This document shows, piece by piece, positions 35,866 through 45,183 of a stretch of 64,000 nucleotides of DNA. The stretch's first letter is position 1; each line of letters starts with the position of its first letter. This stretch comes from Reyranella sp. (lineage in GTDB: Bacteria; Pseudomonadota; Alphaproteobacteria; Reyranellales; Reyranellaceae). Under the pieces are notes generated by a model. It had not been told where the DNA came from, did no database searches, and saw only the letters and a program-made list of their open reading frames with translations. Location: the NCBI GenBank assembly GCA_019750135.1, contig JAIEOV010000016.1:62001-126000 (forward strand). The letters are read 5' to 3'. The position numbers and the translations under genes were made by a program.

Positions 35866-36250
35866 CTATGCTTTCGCCTTGAATTTGAGCGCGAAGTTGA
35901 GGGCCATCAGTTCCGGCCTCTGCGTATCGAACTCGATCTCCTCCTCCGTCGTCGATGCAAGCGCCCCGACGATGACGAGAGCGAAGGGCTGCGGCCCGAA
36001 GCGCACGTCCGAGCCGACGACCTGGAGCTCATAGGTGCCCGCCGCTGCGTGCGGTACGGTGACGACCTCGACATTGTTCGCCCTGTCGAACGTGTTGCCG
36101 CCCTTTGAATTGCCGACGCGAGGTGTCGACGTCGGATCCGTGAGGATGAGGTTGAGGTTGTTCACCAGCTGCTGGCCCGGATAGTCCGAATAGGCCAGCA
36201 CCACCTTCAGGGGCGCGTCGCCCGTCGTTACCCGGATGAGCCGACGGTAG
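35866..36250 (-). pseudogene. Frameshifted C-terminal domain of the S8 peptidase
   Basis: This frame continues the subtilase gene in another phase. It reads RVTTGDAPLKVVLAYSDYPG, then VNNLNLILTDP, DRANNVEVVTVPHAAAGTY, and ends in a beta-sandwich tail. This is the C-terminal domain normally fused to KP-43-like subtilases ('PLKVTLVWSDAPG', 'NNVENV..PSGTY'). Adding one A to the AA at 36251-36252 restores a single frame (ATGDFYRRLIRVTTGD). It is either a true frameshift or a sequencing error. Confidence 0.75.
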
Positions 36251-38252
36251 AATCGCCGGTGGCGACACTACCGTCGTCCAGGAAGGCCGTCCGCAGCGGC
36301 GCCATCGGCGCGATCACAGCGTCGAGATTGACGCGGCCGAAGCCCTGATGATTGTCCGGCGCCGCCGCACCGCCTGCCGCCTGCGCGCCGGCGATCACCG
36401 CCGCCTTCAGCAAAGCGGCGGACGGATTGGCGACGTGGCGCTTGGTGCGCAGGTATTCGCGCAACGCCCCGATCGCGCCGGCAGTGAGAGGCGTCGCCAT
36501 GCTGGTCCCGCTGTCGAACATGTACAGCGTGCTCGAGCCATATCTGCCGAAGCCGAAATTGTTCGGCGCGATCTTCCTCGACCGGGTCGACAGGACGTAG
36601 GTGCCCGGCGCCAGGACGTCGGGCTTCAGGCGGCCGTCCTTCGTCGGCCCACGGCTGCTGAAGGCGGCGATCTGCTCGAAATCGTCCGCCATCCGATCGT
36701 CGCGGATGGGCGGCACCGGATAGTCCTTCTCCCACGCCGCACCGTAGGTCAGCGCCTGATCGGGGCGGTCGTTCTCGCTCGCGCCGACGGTGATGCAGTT
36801 CTTGGCTGTGCCCGGCGGCGTCACGCTGCCGAGGTCGATCCTGCCGTCGCGGTCGCCATCTCGTCCGTCGTTGCCTGCCGCAAAGACGATGCAGAAGTCG
36901 CGATGGTCCCAGACGAATTGATCGATCTGCCGGCAGCGATCGTCATAGTCGCCGGGATCACCGCCGCCCCACGAATTGGAATGGATGCGCGCGCCAAGCT
37001 CATAGGCATCGGAGAACAGGGTCTTGAGATCGGAGGGAATGCCGGCGAGCGTGAACCGGCCATACTCGCGCTCATAGGCCGGGTCATTCCACTTCATCTC
37101 CTGCTCGACCGCCTGGAACACCAGCTTGGCGCGATGCGACAGGCCGCGCACCGGGCCGGCAAGCCCCTGGAGATTCGAGCTCGAGCTTCCGTCCCCCAGC
37201 ACGGAGCCGGCCGTGTGCGTGCCATGCCCGCTGCTGAGATCGGCGCTGCCGTCGTCGGCGCCGGGATTGTTGACGTAGGGCCAGAATGCAGGCGCGATCG
37301 GGTAGCTCTTTATGTGCAGGACGCGGCCGGTGAAATCGGGATGGATGGTGGCCGGATCGCCGTTGTCCAGGCCGGTATCGCAGACGGCGATGATCTCGCC
37401 GGCGCCGCTCAGGCCCAACGCAGCTCCGCCAATGCCCGACGACGACGCCGTCCCCATGATGTGGGCGGCGCGGTCGTTGGAGGTTCGGGCAAGCGAGCGC
37501 GGCGTGATCTTTCGCACGCCGTGCACACGGGAAAGCTCGTCGAGCCGTTCCCGCACAGGCCGATCGGTCGCCTTGTCGAGGGCGACGATCAGCAACGACG
37601 AGTCCGGCACGCTTTCGACGACGCTGAAGCCGAGAGTCTCCACCGTCGCCTTGGCAGCGAGGACCTGCTCCCGATCGAAGAACTGTACGGTAAAGGTCTC
37701 GCCCAGATAGCGTGTGCGAGGCGTCTCGGCGCTTGGGGCGATGCGGTCGGCGCCCTCTTCGGCGCGTATGCGACTCGACAACCTTGCCGAGTAAGGCAGG
37801 TGGCCGAGCCAGCGCACCGTCGGCAGCTTTTGGATGGCCGCGACGTCGGACGGCGCCAATCGCGCGATGACCGCGAAGTTGCCGTAACTGCCGACGATCT
37901 TCCCGCCGGCAGCCTCGAGCTCATCCCGCCATTCCTGTTTGATCGGCCCGACGAACTGCACGATGTAGTGATGAGGACCGGTCGCCGGCGTGTCGGTCGT
38001 CGCGTAGGCGGGATGGGCCAGGGTCTCGCCGCCGCTCGCGATCCGCGGCCGCGACGTGTCGAGCGCGAAGCCGTCATGCTCGATCCGGTACTGGTCCGTG
38101 ATGTCCTCGACCAGCGCCTGCGTGGCGAGGTCGCTCGCTTTGGCGTCGCTCGCCTCGACGACCGTGAATGCCGGATACGTCGCCACAACCGTGACGTCAG
38201 CGCCGGGTTCGACCTGATCGCTGCTGCCGAAGACCTTGAGAATCCGTGCCAT
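36228..38252 (-). CDS. S8 subtilisin-like serine peptidase, catalytic part
   Basis: A 674-residue subtilase with an intact triad: Asp292 in VCDTGLDNGDP, His343 in SGHGTHTAGS and Ser584 in DSGTSMATPL. The oxyanion Asn is in FAAGNDG. An unusually long N-terminal region (about 270 residues) contains two inhibitor-like repeats (VVATYPAFTVVEASDAK, VQFFDREQVLAAKATVE) and no signal peptide. The frame ends at GDSTVGSSG because of a one-base deletion; the C-terminal domain is in the next frame. If the shift is real the protein loses its C-terminal beta domain but keeps the catalytic core. No cognate gene cluster is adjacent. Confidence 0.88.
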   Translation of the reverse strand: MARILKVFGSSDQVEPGADVTVVATYPAFTVVEASDAKASDLATQALVEDITDQYRIEHDGFALDTSRPRIASGGETLAHPAYATTDTPATGPHHYIVQFVGPIKQEWRDELEAAGGKIVGSYGNFAVIARLAPSDVAAIQKLPTVRWLGHLPYSARLSSRIRAEEGADRIAPSAETPRTRYLGETFTVQFFDREQVLAAKATVETLGFSVVESVPDSSLLIVALDKATDRPVRERLDELSRVHGVRKITPRSLARTSNDRAAHIMGTASSSGIGGAALGLSGAGEIIAVCDTGLDNGDPATIHPDFTGRVLHIKSYPIAPAFWPYVNNPGADDGSADLSSGHGTHTAGSVLGDGSSSSNLQGLAGPVRGLSHRAKLVFQAVEQEMKWNDPAYEREYGRFTLAGIPSDLKTLFSDAYELGARIHSNSWGGGDPGDYDDRCRQIDQFVWDHRDFCIVFAAGNDGRDGDRDGRIDLGSVTPPGTAKNCITVGASENDRPDQALTYGAAWEKDYPVPPIRDDRMADDFEQIAAFSSRGPTKDGRLKPDVLAPGTYVLSTRSRKIAPNNFGFGRYGSSTLYMFDSGTSMATPLTAGAIGALREYLRTKRHVANPSAALLKAAVIAGAQAAGGAAAPDNHQGFGRVNLDAVIAPMAPLRTAFLDDGSVATGDSTVGSSG

Positions 38253-38337
38253 GCGCCCCCCTGTCAGTCATGAAGACTGCCTTACCCCCAGGGGAGTATG
38301 TGCGATTGTGAATAGAATTACAACCTAAAGGTGTCTC

Positions 38338-39303
38338 CTACTCCAAGCGAATGCCCGCGTCGGCGATGACCTTCTTCCAGACCTCGGTCTCGCGGGCGAT
38401 GTGCGCCGCGGCCTCGGCCTGGGTGCCGCCGATCGTCTCCATGCCCTGCTGGGCATAGGCCGCCTGGACCTCCTGCGATTTCAAGGCCTTGGTCAGGATC
38501 GCGTTGAGCTGGGCCACGATCTCGGGCGGGACCTTCGACGACACCACCACGGCATACCAGTTGGTGGCGGCGTAGCCCGGGAAGCCCTGCTCGGCGATAG
38601 TCGGGATGTCGGGATCGAACGGCGAGCGCTTGGCGCCGGTGACGGCGAGCGCCCTGATCCGGCCCTCGCGCATCAGCGGCGTGGCGGTGGGGGCGCTGGC
38701 GATCAGCGACGGCACGTGGCCGGCCACCAGATCGTTCATGGCCGGGCCGCCGCCGCGGAACGGCACATGGATCATATTGCTACCGCTGCGTGCCTTCAGA
38801 AGCTCTCCGGCGAGATGGCCGGCACCGCCGACGCCCGACGAGCCGTACTGGATGCCCTCCGGCCGCTTGGCGAGCGCGAGATACTCGGCCAGCGTCTTGG
38901 CGGGCACGCTGGGATGCACGCACAGCACGTTGGAGAAATCGACCGCGAGGCAGACCGGGGTGATGTCGGCGACAGGGTCGTAGCCGACGTCCTTCATGGC
39001 GTAGGGATTGACCGCCAACATGCCGACATTGGCGAACAGGACCGTGTGGCCATCGGCCGGCGCGCGCAACGCCTCGCGGGTGGCGATGTTGCCGCCGGCG
39101 CCGGGCTTGTTCTCGACCAGCACCGAATAGCCGCCGCTCTTGGTCAGCTCCGCCGCCAGCACACGGGCCACGATGTCGCCGCCGCCGCCCGCCGCGAAGC
39201 CGACGAACAGCCGGAGCTGCTTCGAGGGAAAGGACTGCGCGCGGCCGACAGCCGGCAACAGCGCGGCCGACGCGGCCGCTCCGATCAACGAACGCCGATA
39301 CAT
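38338..39303 (-). CDS. Bug/TctC-family receptor
   Basis: A 321-residue periplasmic receptor with a signal peptide (MYRRSLIGAAASAALLPAVGRAQ). It shows LFVGFAAGGGGDIVARVLA, VLVENKPGAGGNIATREALR, IQYGSSGVGGAGHLAGELLK and MIHVPFRGGGPAMNDLVAGH. The ATG at 39303 follows GGAGGAG, and an upstream frame adds unrelated residues. The ligand is unknown; Bug receptors usually bind carboxylates or amides. A second Bug receptor gene lies 41 bases upstream on the same strand, and the two look paralogous. Confidence 0.92.
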   Translation of the reverse strand: MYRRSLIGAAASAALLPAVGRAQSFPSKQLRLFVGFAAGGGGDIVARVLAAELTKSGGYSVLVENKPGAGGNIATREALRAPADGHTVLFANVGMLAVNPYAMKDVGYDPVADITPVCLAVDFSNVLCVHPSVPAKTLAEYLALAKRPEGIQYGSSGVGGAGHLAGELLKARSGSNMIHVPFRGGGPAMNDLVAGHVPSLIASAPTATPLMREGRIRALAVTGAKRSPFDPDIPTIAEQGFPGYAATNWYAVVVSSKVPPEIVAQLNAILTKALKSQEVQAAYAQQGMETIGGTQAEAAAHIARETEVWKKVIADAGIRLE

Positions 39304-39344
39304 GAAACGCTCCTCCGAAACTCTTTCACGGAGGATCATGACGG

Positions 39345-40340
39345 CTATTCCATCGGCTTGAAACCCGTCGAGCGGATGATCGGCCCCCAGGTCGCCGCCT
39401 CGACCTTGATCAGGGCCGCAAGCTCGGCTGGCGTGTTGGACTTGGGCACCATGCCGAAGTTGGCAAAGGCCTCGCCGATCTCCTTGCTGGCGAGCGCCTT
39501 GCCGATGGCGTCGGAGGTACGGGCGACGACGGCGGCGGGCGTCGCCGACGGCGCGAACAGGCCGAACCATTCCGTGACCACCAGCTCCTTGACGCCCTGC
39601 TCGGCGAAGGTGGCGACGTCGGGATAGAACGGCGAGCGCTTCTCGCCGCTGGTCGCCAGCACGCGGGCGCGATTGTCCTTGGTGTAGGGCAGGAACGATC
39701 CGTCGGGCAGCATCAGGGCGGCGACCTGGCTTGCCATCATGTCGGCGAGCCCCGGCGCACCGCCGCGATACGGCACCGGCTGGATCGGCGCATTGAGCGC
39801 CTTGGCCATGACCAGGGTGAGGAAATGCGGGAACGAGCCCTCGCCCGGATTGCCGCAATTGGCCTTGGCCGGGTTGGCCTTCGCCCAGTCGGCGAACTGG
39901 GCCAGCGTCTTGACTTCGGCCGGCACCAACGGGCCGACGGCGAGGCCATGCACGAAGGTCGCCGCCAGCGACACCGGCGCGAGATCGGTCGTCGGATTGT
40001 AGGACAGCTGCTTATAAATGTCGGTGTAGACCGTGACCGTCGAGGCCGGCGTCAGCACCAGGGTACGGCCATCGGGCGGCGAATTTTTCAGCATCTCGAT
40101 GGCGATGCGGCCGGCCGCACCGGGGCGGTTGTCGACGATGACGTTGCGCGCGAAGCCCGGCGTCAGCTTCTCGCCGAGATGGCGGCTCACGACGTCGGCG
40201 CTGCCGCCCGGCGGGAAGCCGACGATGATTTTCAGCGATTCGATCGCATCCTGTGCACGGACCACGCTGGGCGATGCCAGCCCCAGTCCCGCCGCGGCCA
40301 TGGTTTGAAGGGCGCTGCGGCGCTTGATCGTCTTGGTCAT
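39345..40340 (-). CDS. Bug/TctC-family receptor
   Basis: A 331-residue periplasmic receptor. The N-terminus has a twin-arginine-like leader (MTKTIKRRSALQTMAAAGLG) before cleavage near VVRAQ. The fold segments are IIVGFPPGGSADVVSRHLGE, NVIVDNRPGAAGRIAIEMLK, NCGNPGEGSFPHFLTL and PVPYRGGAPGLADMMASQ. The ATG at 40340 follows GGGGGAAA. It is co-directional with the next Bug gene, 41 bases apart, without TctA/TctB. The pair is divergent from the LysE gene. Confidence 0.92.
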   Translation of the reverse strand: MTKTIKRRSALQTMAAAGLGLASPSVVRAQDAIESLKIIVGFPPGGSADVVSRHLGEKLTPGFARNVIVDNRPGAAGRIAIEMLKNSPPDGRTLVLTPASTVTVYTDIYKQLSYNPTTDLAPVSLAATFVHGLAVGPLVPAEVKTLAQFADWAKANPAKANCGNPGEGSFPHFLTLVMAKALNAPIQPVPYRGGAPGLADMMASQVAALMLPDGSFLPYTKDNRARVLATSGEKRSPFYPDVATFAEQGVKELVVTEWFGLFAPSATPAAVVARTSDAIGKALASKEIGEAFANFGMVPKSNTPAELAALIKVEAATWGPIIRSTGFKPME

Positions 40341-40552
40341 TGTGTTTCCCCCTTTTGCTACAACTCTGCCGATGGAGGCGGCACTCGGCAAGGGAGGCTT
40401 GCTCCGGCCGCTGCGGCGTGGCTCACTGGGGTTGCCATTCGCACCAGCGGATGGCCGTAGGCGGTTCACGTCAATCAACGCATCGTCCCATGTCGTCGCC
40501 TGCGCGCCGGCAGCCGGAGACGTGCGTTGCGATGACGTGAGGCGTGGCTTCC

Positions 40553-41158
40553 ATGTCCTTTCGATTCACTGCGGCGACCGCCGCCTATCTCGCCGTCGTC
40601 ATCCTGCCCGGTCCCGCCGTCACGGCCGTGGTCGCGCGCGTGCTGGCGCGCGGGCCGCGCGGGTCGGCCGTCTATGTCGCCGGCGTGGCGGCAGGCGCAC
40701 TGGTCTGGTTCTCGGTCGCGGCAGCCGGACTTGCCGCGCTGGCCGCGACCTTCGCACCCGTCTTCATCGTCGTCCGCTACGCGGGCGCCGCCTGGCTGCT
40801 CTATCTTGCCTGGAAGCTGTGGACCGCGCCGCCGCGTACCCTCACCGTCTCCGGCGACATTGACGAGGGTCGCGGCCTGTTCCTGGCGGGCCTTGCGCTG
40901 AACCTCGGCAACCCCAAGGCCATCGTGTTCTTCCTGGCGCTGCTGCCGTCGGTCGTCGAGCTGGGCGGGCTCACGCCGCTCGCCTTCGCCGAGCTGGCCG
41001 GCGTCATCGTCGCCGTCGTCGGCGGCGTCTTCTCGGCGTACGTGCTACTGGCGGCGCGCCTGCATCGGCTGTTCGCCTCGCCGCGCGCCCTTCGCCTGGT
41101 CAACCGCGGCAGCAGCGTCGCCGTGGCCGGCGCCGCCGTCGCGGTGGCCGCGCGTTGA
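40553..41158 (+). CDS. LysE-family exporter
   Basis: A 201-residue inner-membrane protein with about six helices. It has the LysE/RhtB opening: VVILPGPAVTAVVARVLARG, the family's 'PGP' motif in the first helix, and LGNPKAIVFFLALLPSVV, the second conserved 'NPK..lFf' motif. Such proteins export amino acids or small metabolites. Either GTG 40544 or ATG 40553 could start it; the ATG is chosen for its spacing from GAGG. It abuts the convergent esterase gene with no gap. Confidence 0.9.
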   Translation: MSFRFTAATAAYLAVVILPGPAVTAVVARVLARGPRGSAVYVAGVAAGALVWFSVAAAGLAALAATFAPVFIVVRYAGAAWLLYLAWKLWTAPPRTLTVSGDIDEGRGLFLAGLALNLGNPKAIVFFLALLPSVVELGGLTPLAFAELAGVIVAVVGGVFSAYVLLAARLHRLFASPRALRLVNRGSSVAVAGAAVAVAAR

Positions 41159-42064
41159 TCAGACCTTCACGTGCCGGTCGATGAACTCGATCATCTGGCC
41201 GAACATGGGGCCGCACTTCGACAGGTCCGGCGACGAGCCGGGCTGGCGCTCCATGTCGATGTACTCCAGGTCGATCGAGCCGCCGGCCTTGCGGTAGGCC
41301 GCGCAGAAGCGCTGCGGCTCGTTGCCGTCGAAGGTCGATTCGGTGTCCTTATAGTCGTGCATGATGTCGCCGTGCGCCTGGTACCAGACCGCCGGCGGCG
41401 TCAGCAGCTTCTCGCCGCGCTCGAGCGCCATGGTCGGGCTGCCCTCGGCCATGTTGGCTTCCGACTGCCAGTAGGAATCGTGGCGGCCAATGATCGACTT
41501 GGGCCAGGGCGGCGGATTGGCGCTGGCCTCGGCGCGCTTGGCGTGGCGGTAGCGGCTGAGGGGATTGATCACCGGCCAGGACATGATCACGCAGCGGACG
41601 CTGGCATCCTGCGGCGCCGAGCCGGCGGGCAACGGGATCGCCGAATAGCGCGCATCCTGCGGGCGCATGGCGACCAGCATCGCGAGATGGCCCCCGCTCG
41701 ACTGGCCGGACAGTCCGATCAGGTCGGGCCGGGTCTTGAGGCTGCGCGCATTGGCCTTGGCCCAGCGCACCGCGTAGTTGATGTCCTGCACCGAGGCCGG
41801 ATAGGGATCCTCGTTGCCCGAGCGGAAGTCGAGCGCGATCGACACCACGCCGTGCGAGGCCATGTATTCGTGGCGCAGCCGCTCGGTCTTGCGATCGCTC
41901 ATGCACCAGGCGCCGCCGTGGCATTCGACCATGGCCGGGAACGGTCCCGTGCCCCTGGGCTTGAAGATGGTCGCCAGCAGCGGCTTGTCGCCGTGGCGCA
42001 GGTATTCGACGTCTTCGACATCGAACGCGGCGGTCGGGGTTTCGAGGACTGCAGCAGTAGCCAT
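41159..42064 (-). CDS. Alpha/beta hydrolase, HSL/BD-FAE-like esterase
   Basis: A 301-residue esterase. The oxyanion loop is VECHGGAWCMSDRK and the nucleophile is the Ser of SGQSSGGHLAM. The N-terminal 'YLRHGDKPLLATIFKPRGTG' is usual for these small-ester and acyl-carbamoyl hydrolases. The acid and base residues are less clear, probably in GDIMHDYKD and near the C-terminal DRHVKV. It has no signal peptide. Its substrate is unknown. It is convergent with LysE (adjacent stops) and has the 42130-42158 palindrome about 65 bases upstream of its start. Confidence 0.87.
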   Translation of the reverse strand: MATAAVLETPTAAFDVEDVEYLRHGDKPLLATIFKPRGTGPFPAMVECHGGAWCMSDRKTERLRHEYMASHGVVSIALDFRSGNEDPYPASVQDINYAVRWAKANARSLKTRPDLIGLSGQSSGGHLAMLVAMRPQDARYSAIPLPAGSAPQDASVRCVIMSWPVINPLSRYRHAKRAEASANPPPWPKSIIGRHDSYWQSEANMAEGSPTMALERGEKLLTPPAVWYQAHGDIMHDYKDTESTFDGNEPQRFCAAYRKAGGSIDLEYIDMERQPGSSPDLSKCGPMFGQMIEFIDRHVKV

Positions 42065-42129
42065 GGCACGTTCCTCCGATGTTGGTTTCGGAGGAGCCTA
42101 GTGACTTTGCCTGGAGCGCGCCACTCCAC

Positions 42130-42158
42130 GGGAGAGCGGGCCGGAGGCCCGCGCTCCC
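42130..42158. repeat. 29-nt intergenic palindrome (REP-like)
   Basis: GGGAG-a-GCGGGCC, loop GGA, GGCCCGC-g-CTCCC. It has the same stem blocks as 19585-19613, and the loops also correspond after inversion apart from one base. It lies one base from the stop of the lipoprotein gene that ends at 42160. Confidence 0.75.
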
Positions 42159-42159
42159 A

Positions 42160-42660
42160 TCAAGGCAACATCACCTTGACCAACCGGCCGCCCTGGACGT
42201 CGACGCGCTGCATCATCGAGCTGCCCTGGGTGCCGTCCTGCCACTTCACGCTGGCCGTGACGTACCAACCGCCGTCGGGCACGCCCGGGAACGAGAAGCT
42301 GCCTGAGGCATCGCAGCGCGCCGTGCGCAGGGTCTGGACGTAGAGCGGGTCGTCGCGTTCGAACTTCACCGCGCCCAGGCTGGCGGCGCGCTGGCCGCGG
42401 GTGGCGTTGCCGAAGATCGCCGTCATGCGGGCCCGCGCATAGGCGGTGTCGGGGATCAGGTTGGCCGACTGGCCGGCGCAGGTATGGGTCGTTCCGCCGC
42501 TCTTCAAGCTGGCGTTGCCGGTCACGGTGTTGCGGCCGCTCTTGCGCGCCCACTCGACCTCGCCGGAGGAGATGCCCGAGGACAAGGCCGCCTGCTGCTG
42601 GAACTGGGCGCAGCCGGCGAGGGCCAGGGTCAATACGAAAGCAAGAGCGAGGGGTTTCAT
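42160..42660 (-). CDS. Lipoprotein of unknown function
   Basis: A 166-residue exported lipoprotein. The lipobox LALAGC follows a short signal (MKPLALAFVLT). The mature domain is beta-rich, with two cysteines (HTCAGQSAN, TARCDASGSFSFPGVPDGGW). The C-terminal 'GSFSFPGVPDGGWYVTASV' resembles a carboxypeptidase-regulatory-like fold, but the rest is not recognised. The start is the ATG at 42660. It lies between the esterase and the Tat-exported receptor, in its own orientation unit. Confidence 0.75.
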   Translation of the reverse strand: MKPLALAFVLTLALAGCAQFQQQAALSSGISSGEVEWARKSGRNTVTGNASLKSGGTTHTCAGQSANLIPDTAYARARMTAIFGNATRGQRAASLGAVKFERDDPLYVQTLRTARCDASGSFSFPGVPDGGWYVTASVKWQDGTQGSSMMQRVDVQGGRLVKVMLP

Positions 42661-42914
42661 TGGCGGCCTTTCGTCCATTTCGGCCCAGCGTAGACGGCAA
42701 CCCCGCAGCGGCCTGTGATCCTTCGGTGAACAAGGCTATGCTCCGGCCAGCGTTGCCCGCGGCATGCCCTTTCGGCCCCGCGGCAGTGGTTGCAGTTTCT
42801 TCGAGACGCATAGTTGGCAAACGACTTCCCGGTGCGCGTAGCGCGGCGGGGACACGCGTATTTCCAGCCCACGCCTACGCTTAAACCAACACAAGAAAAC
42901 GACAGGAGGAAACC

Positions 42915-44222
42915 ATGGCTCGCATTGCGCGGCGTAGAGTTCTGACACTGTCTGCTTCGGGCGGCATGGCCGCCATCCTGGCCAGTGGCCGGGCACCGGC
43001 GATCGCCCAGGAAACCGGCGTCCACTGGCTGCGCTGGGCCGATTTCGTGCCAGCCTCCGACACGCTGCTGAAAGGGCCGATCACGCAGGAATGCAAGAAG
43101 GCGCTCGGGATCACGCTCAAGGTCGAGACCGTCAATGCCAACGACCTGCAGTCTCGCATCACCTCGGCGATCCAGTCGGGTGCCGGCGCGGACATCATCA
43201 TGGGCTTCGGCAACTGGCCGCAGCTCTACGGCCAGAGCCTGGCCGACGTCGGCGACCTGGCCGAGGAGCTCGGCAAGGCCGGTGGCGGCTACTACGACGT
43301 CTCGACCCAGATCGCCAAGATCGGCAACAAGTGGATCGGCGTGCCGTTCACGACCGGCGGCGCAATGATCGCCTATCGCAAGTCATGGCTGGAGGAAGCC
43401 GGTTACAAGACCTTCCCCGAAACCTGGGAGACTTTCCGCGAGGCCGGCAAGAAGCTGAAGGCCAAGGGGCGGCCGATCGGGCAGACGGCGGGCCACACGT
43501 TCGGCGACGCCCCGGGCTGGTGGTATCCCTTCCTCTGGTCGTTCGGCGGCAAGGAGGTCGAGGCCGACGGCAAGACCGTCGTGCTGAACAGCAAGGAGAC
43601 GATCGAATCGATCAAGTACGCCGTCGCCCTGTGGAAGGAGACCATGGACGAAGGCGGGCTCGCCTGGGACGACACCAACAACAACCGCGCCTTCCTGTCC
43701 CAGACGATCTGCGCCACCAACAACGGCGCCTCGATCTACATCGAGGCCAAGAAGAAACCCGACACCTACAAGACCGAGAAGAACACGCCGATGTTCGAGG
43801 ACATCCGGCACGCCCCGATCCCCAAGGGGGTCGCCGGCCAGTACAACTCGCCGGGCATCTTCACCGACATGGTGATGGGCTATTCGAAGAACCAGAAGGC
43901 GGCCAAGGACTTCCTGCGCTGGATCCATTCCAAGCCGATCTACGACCAGTGGTTCGTGTCGCAGCAGGGCTACACCTCGGGCGCCACCAAGGACTGGGCC
44001 AAGCACGCAGTGTGGGACGTCGATCCGGTGCTGAAGCCGTTCAAGGACCTGCCCTTGACCGGCCGGCTGGTCGGCTATGCCGGGCCGCCCGACCGCAAGG
44101 CCGCCGAGGTGGTCAGCAAGTACATCATCGTCGACATGTACGCCAAGGCGATCCAGGGCATGTCGGCCGAGGACGCCGCCAAGTGGGGGCATTCGGAGGT
44201 GGCGAAGGCGTACGCAAGCTGA
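42915..44222 (+). CDS. Family 1 extracellular solute-binding protein (ABC type)
   Basis: A 435-residue receptor with a twin-arginine signal (MARIARRRVLTLSASGG) cleaved near AIAQE. The mature part has the large two-lobe MalE/UgpB-type fold: NDLQSRITSAIQSGAGADII, QLYGQSLADVGDLAEELGKA, IGVPFTTGGAMIAYRKSWLEEAG. It should bind a sugar, polyol or phosphodiester. A good AGGAGGAAA precedes the ATG. No permease or ATPase genes of this class are adjacent, so its ABC partner must lie elsewhere. Confidence 0.88.
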   Translation: MARIARRRVLTLSASGGMAAILASGRAPAIAQETGVHWLRWADFVPASDTLLKGPITQECKKALGITLKVETVNANDLQSRITSAIQSGAGADIIMGFGNWPQLYGQSLADVGDLAEELGKAGGGYYDVSTQIAKIGNKWIGVPFTTGGAMIAYRKSWLEEAGYKTFPETWETFREAGKKLKAKGRPIGQTAGHTFGDAPGWWYPFLWSFGGKEVEADGKTVVLNSKETIESIKYAVALWKETMDEGGLAWDDTNNNRAFLSQTICATNNGASIYIEAKKKPDTYKTEKNTPMFEDIRHAPIPKGVAGQYNSPGIFTDMVMGYSKNQKAAKDFLRWIHSKPIYDQWFVSQQGYTSGATKDWAKHAVWDVDPVLKPFKDLPLTGRLVGYAGPPDRKAAEVVSKYIIVDMYAKAIQGMSAEDAAKWGHSEVAKAYAS

Positions 44223-44231
44223 CATCGACGG

Positions 44232-44264
44232 CCGGAGCGCAAGCCTGCAAGGCCCGCGCTCCGG
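44232..44264. terminator. Intergenic hairpin between convergent genes
   Basis: CCGGAGCGC pairs perfectly with GCGCTCCGG; an inner GCCT/AGGC stem closes on GCA. It lies between the stops of two convergent genes (44222 and 44272) and may end transcription on both sides, though no T-run is present. Its core resembles the GGAGCGC palindrome family seen elsewhere in the window. Confidence 0.5.
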
Positions 44265-44271
44265 CGCGACG

Positions 44272-45183
44272 TCACCCGAACGCGGCGAACACTTCGTCGA
44301 TCGCCTTCATCTGGTTGCCGGCCGCCGAGGACGGCACCAGGATCGGCGTGTGCACGCCCGCCGCGCGCCAGGCGGCGACACCGTCGCGCACCTTGGCGGC
44401 GGGACCGAACAGCGTGGTCTCGGCCAGCCACTTGTCGGTCAGGAACTTCGGCACGTCGTCGCGTCGGCCCTCGGCGATCGCCTTCTCGATGCCGTCCATC
44501 TCCTCGACGAAGCCCGCCTCCTTCCAGTAGTTCCGGTAGTTGGGCAGGAAGGCGTAATTGGTGAGCGTGCGCCGGTTCACCGCGCGGGCGGCCTCGACAT
44601 CGTCGCTGATGCAGGTCGGGATCATGTTGCCGATGAAGAAGGCGCCGGGATCGTTGCGCTTGGCCGCGGGCAGCGCCGCCAGCGACTCGCCCATGTGCGA
44701 CAGCACCACGTTGGCGAACACCACGCCCTCGGCGAGCTCGCCCGACAGCGCCACCATCTTCTTGCGCAGCGCCGCGACGATGATCGGCGGCAGCGGGCCG
44801 TAGGATGTCTCGGCACGGAACTTCTCGATGAAGCTGCGCGTATCGGCCAGCGGCTTGCCCGGCGTCACGCCCATGCGCACGTAGGACGGCCCATGGGCGA
44901 TGCCGATGCCCAGCCGGAAGCGGCCGCCCGAGATCTCATGCATCATCGCAGAGCTCTGCGCGAAGTCGACGATGGTGCGCTGGTAGATCGGCGCAATCGA
45001 GGTGGCGAAGGTGATCTTCTCGGTGTTCCACGCCAGCGCCTCGCAGGTCGACATGCCGCCCGTGGGGCTCGGCACATAGAGCCCGGCGAAGCCGCGGCGC
45101 TCGGCCTCCTGGCCAAGCTCGATGGTCCGCCGGCGGCGGCCGGGCATGGCGATCAGGCAGAGAGCGGGGAGCGATTCAGACAT
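44272..45183 (-). CDS. LLM-class flavin-dependent oxidoreductase
   Basis: A 303-residue luciferase-like monooxygenase/F420-type fold protein. It shows the (beta/alpha)8 sequence of this class: AERRGFAGLYVPSPTGG, ITFATSIAPIYQRTIVDFAQ, SGGRFRLGIGIAHGPSYVRMG. The C-terminus is ALFGPAAKVRDGVAAWRAAGVHTPIL-like. It binds FMN or F420; the cofactor cannot be told from sequence. The role could be hydride transfer or oxygenation of a small substrate. It diverges from the branched-chain ABC operon, with about 210 bases between starts. Confidence 0.87.
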   Translation of the reverse strand: MSESLPALCLIAMPGRRRRTIELGQEAERRGFAGLYVPSPTGGMSTCEALAWNTEKITFATSIAPIYQRTIVDFAQSSAMMHEISGGRFRLGIGIAHGPSYVRMGVTPGKPLADTRSFIEKFRAETSYGPLPPIIVAALRKKMVALSGELAEGVVFANVVLSHMGESLAALPAAKRNDPGAFFIGNMIPTCISDDVEAARAVNRRTLTNYAFLPNYRNYWKEAGFVEEMDGIEKAIAEGRRDDVPKFLTDKWLAETTLFGPAAKVRDGVAAWRAAGVHTPILVPSSAAGNQMKAIDEVFAAFG

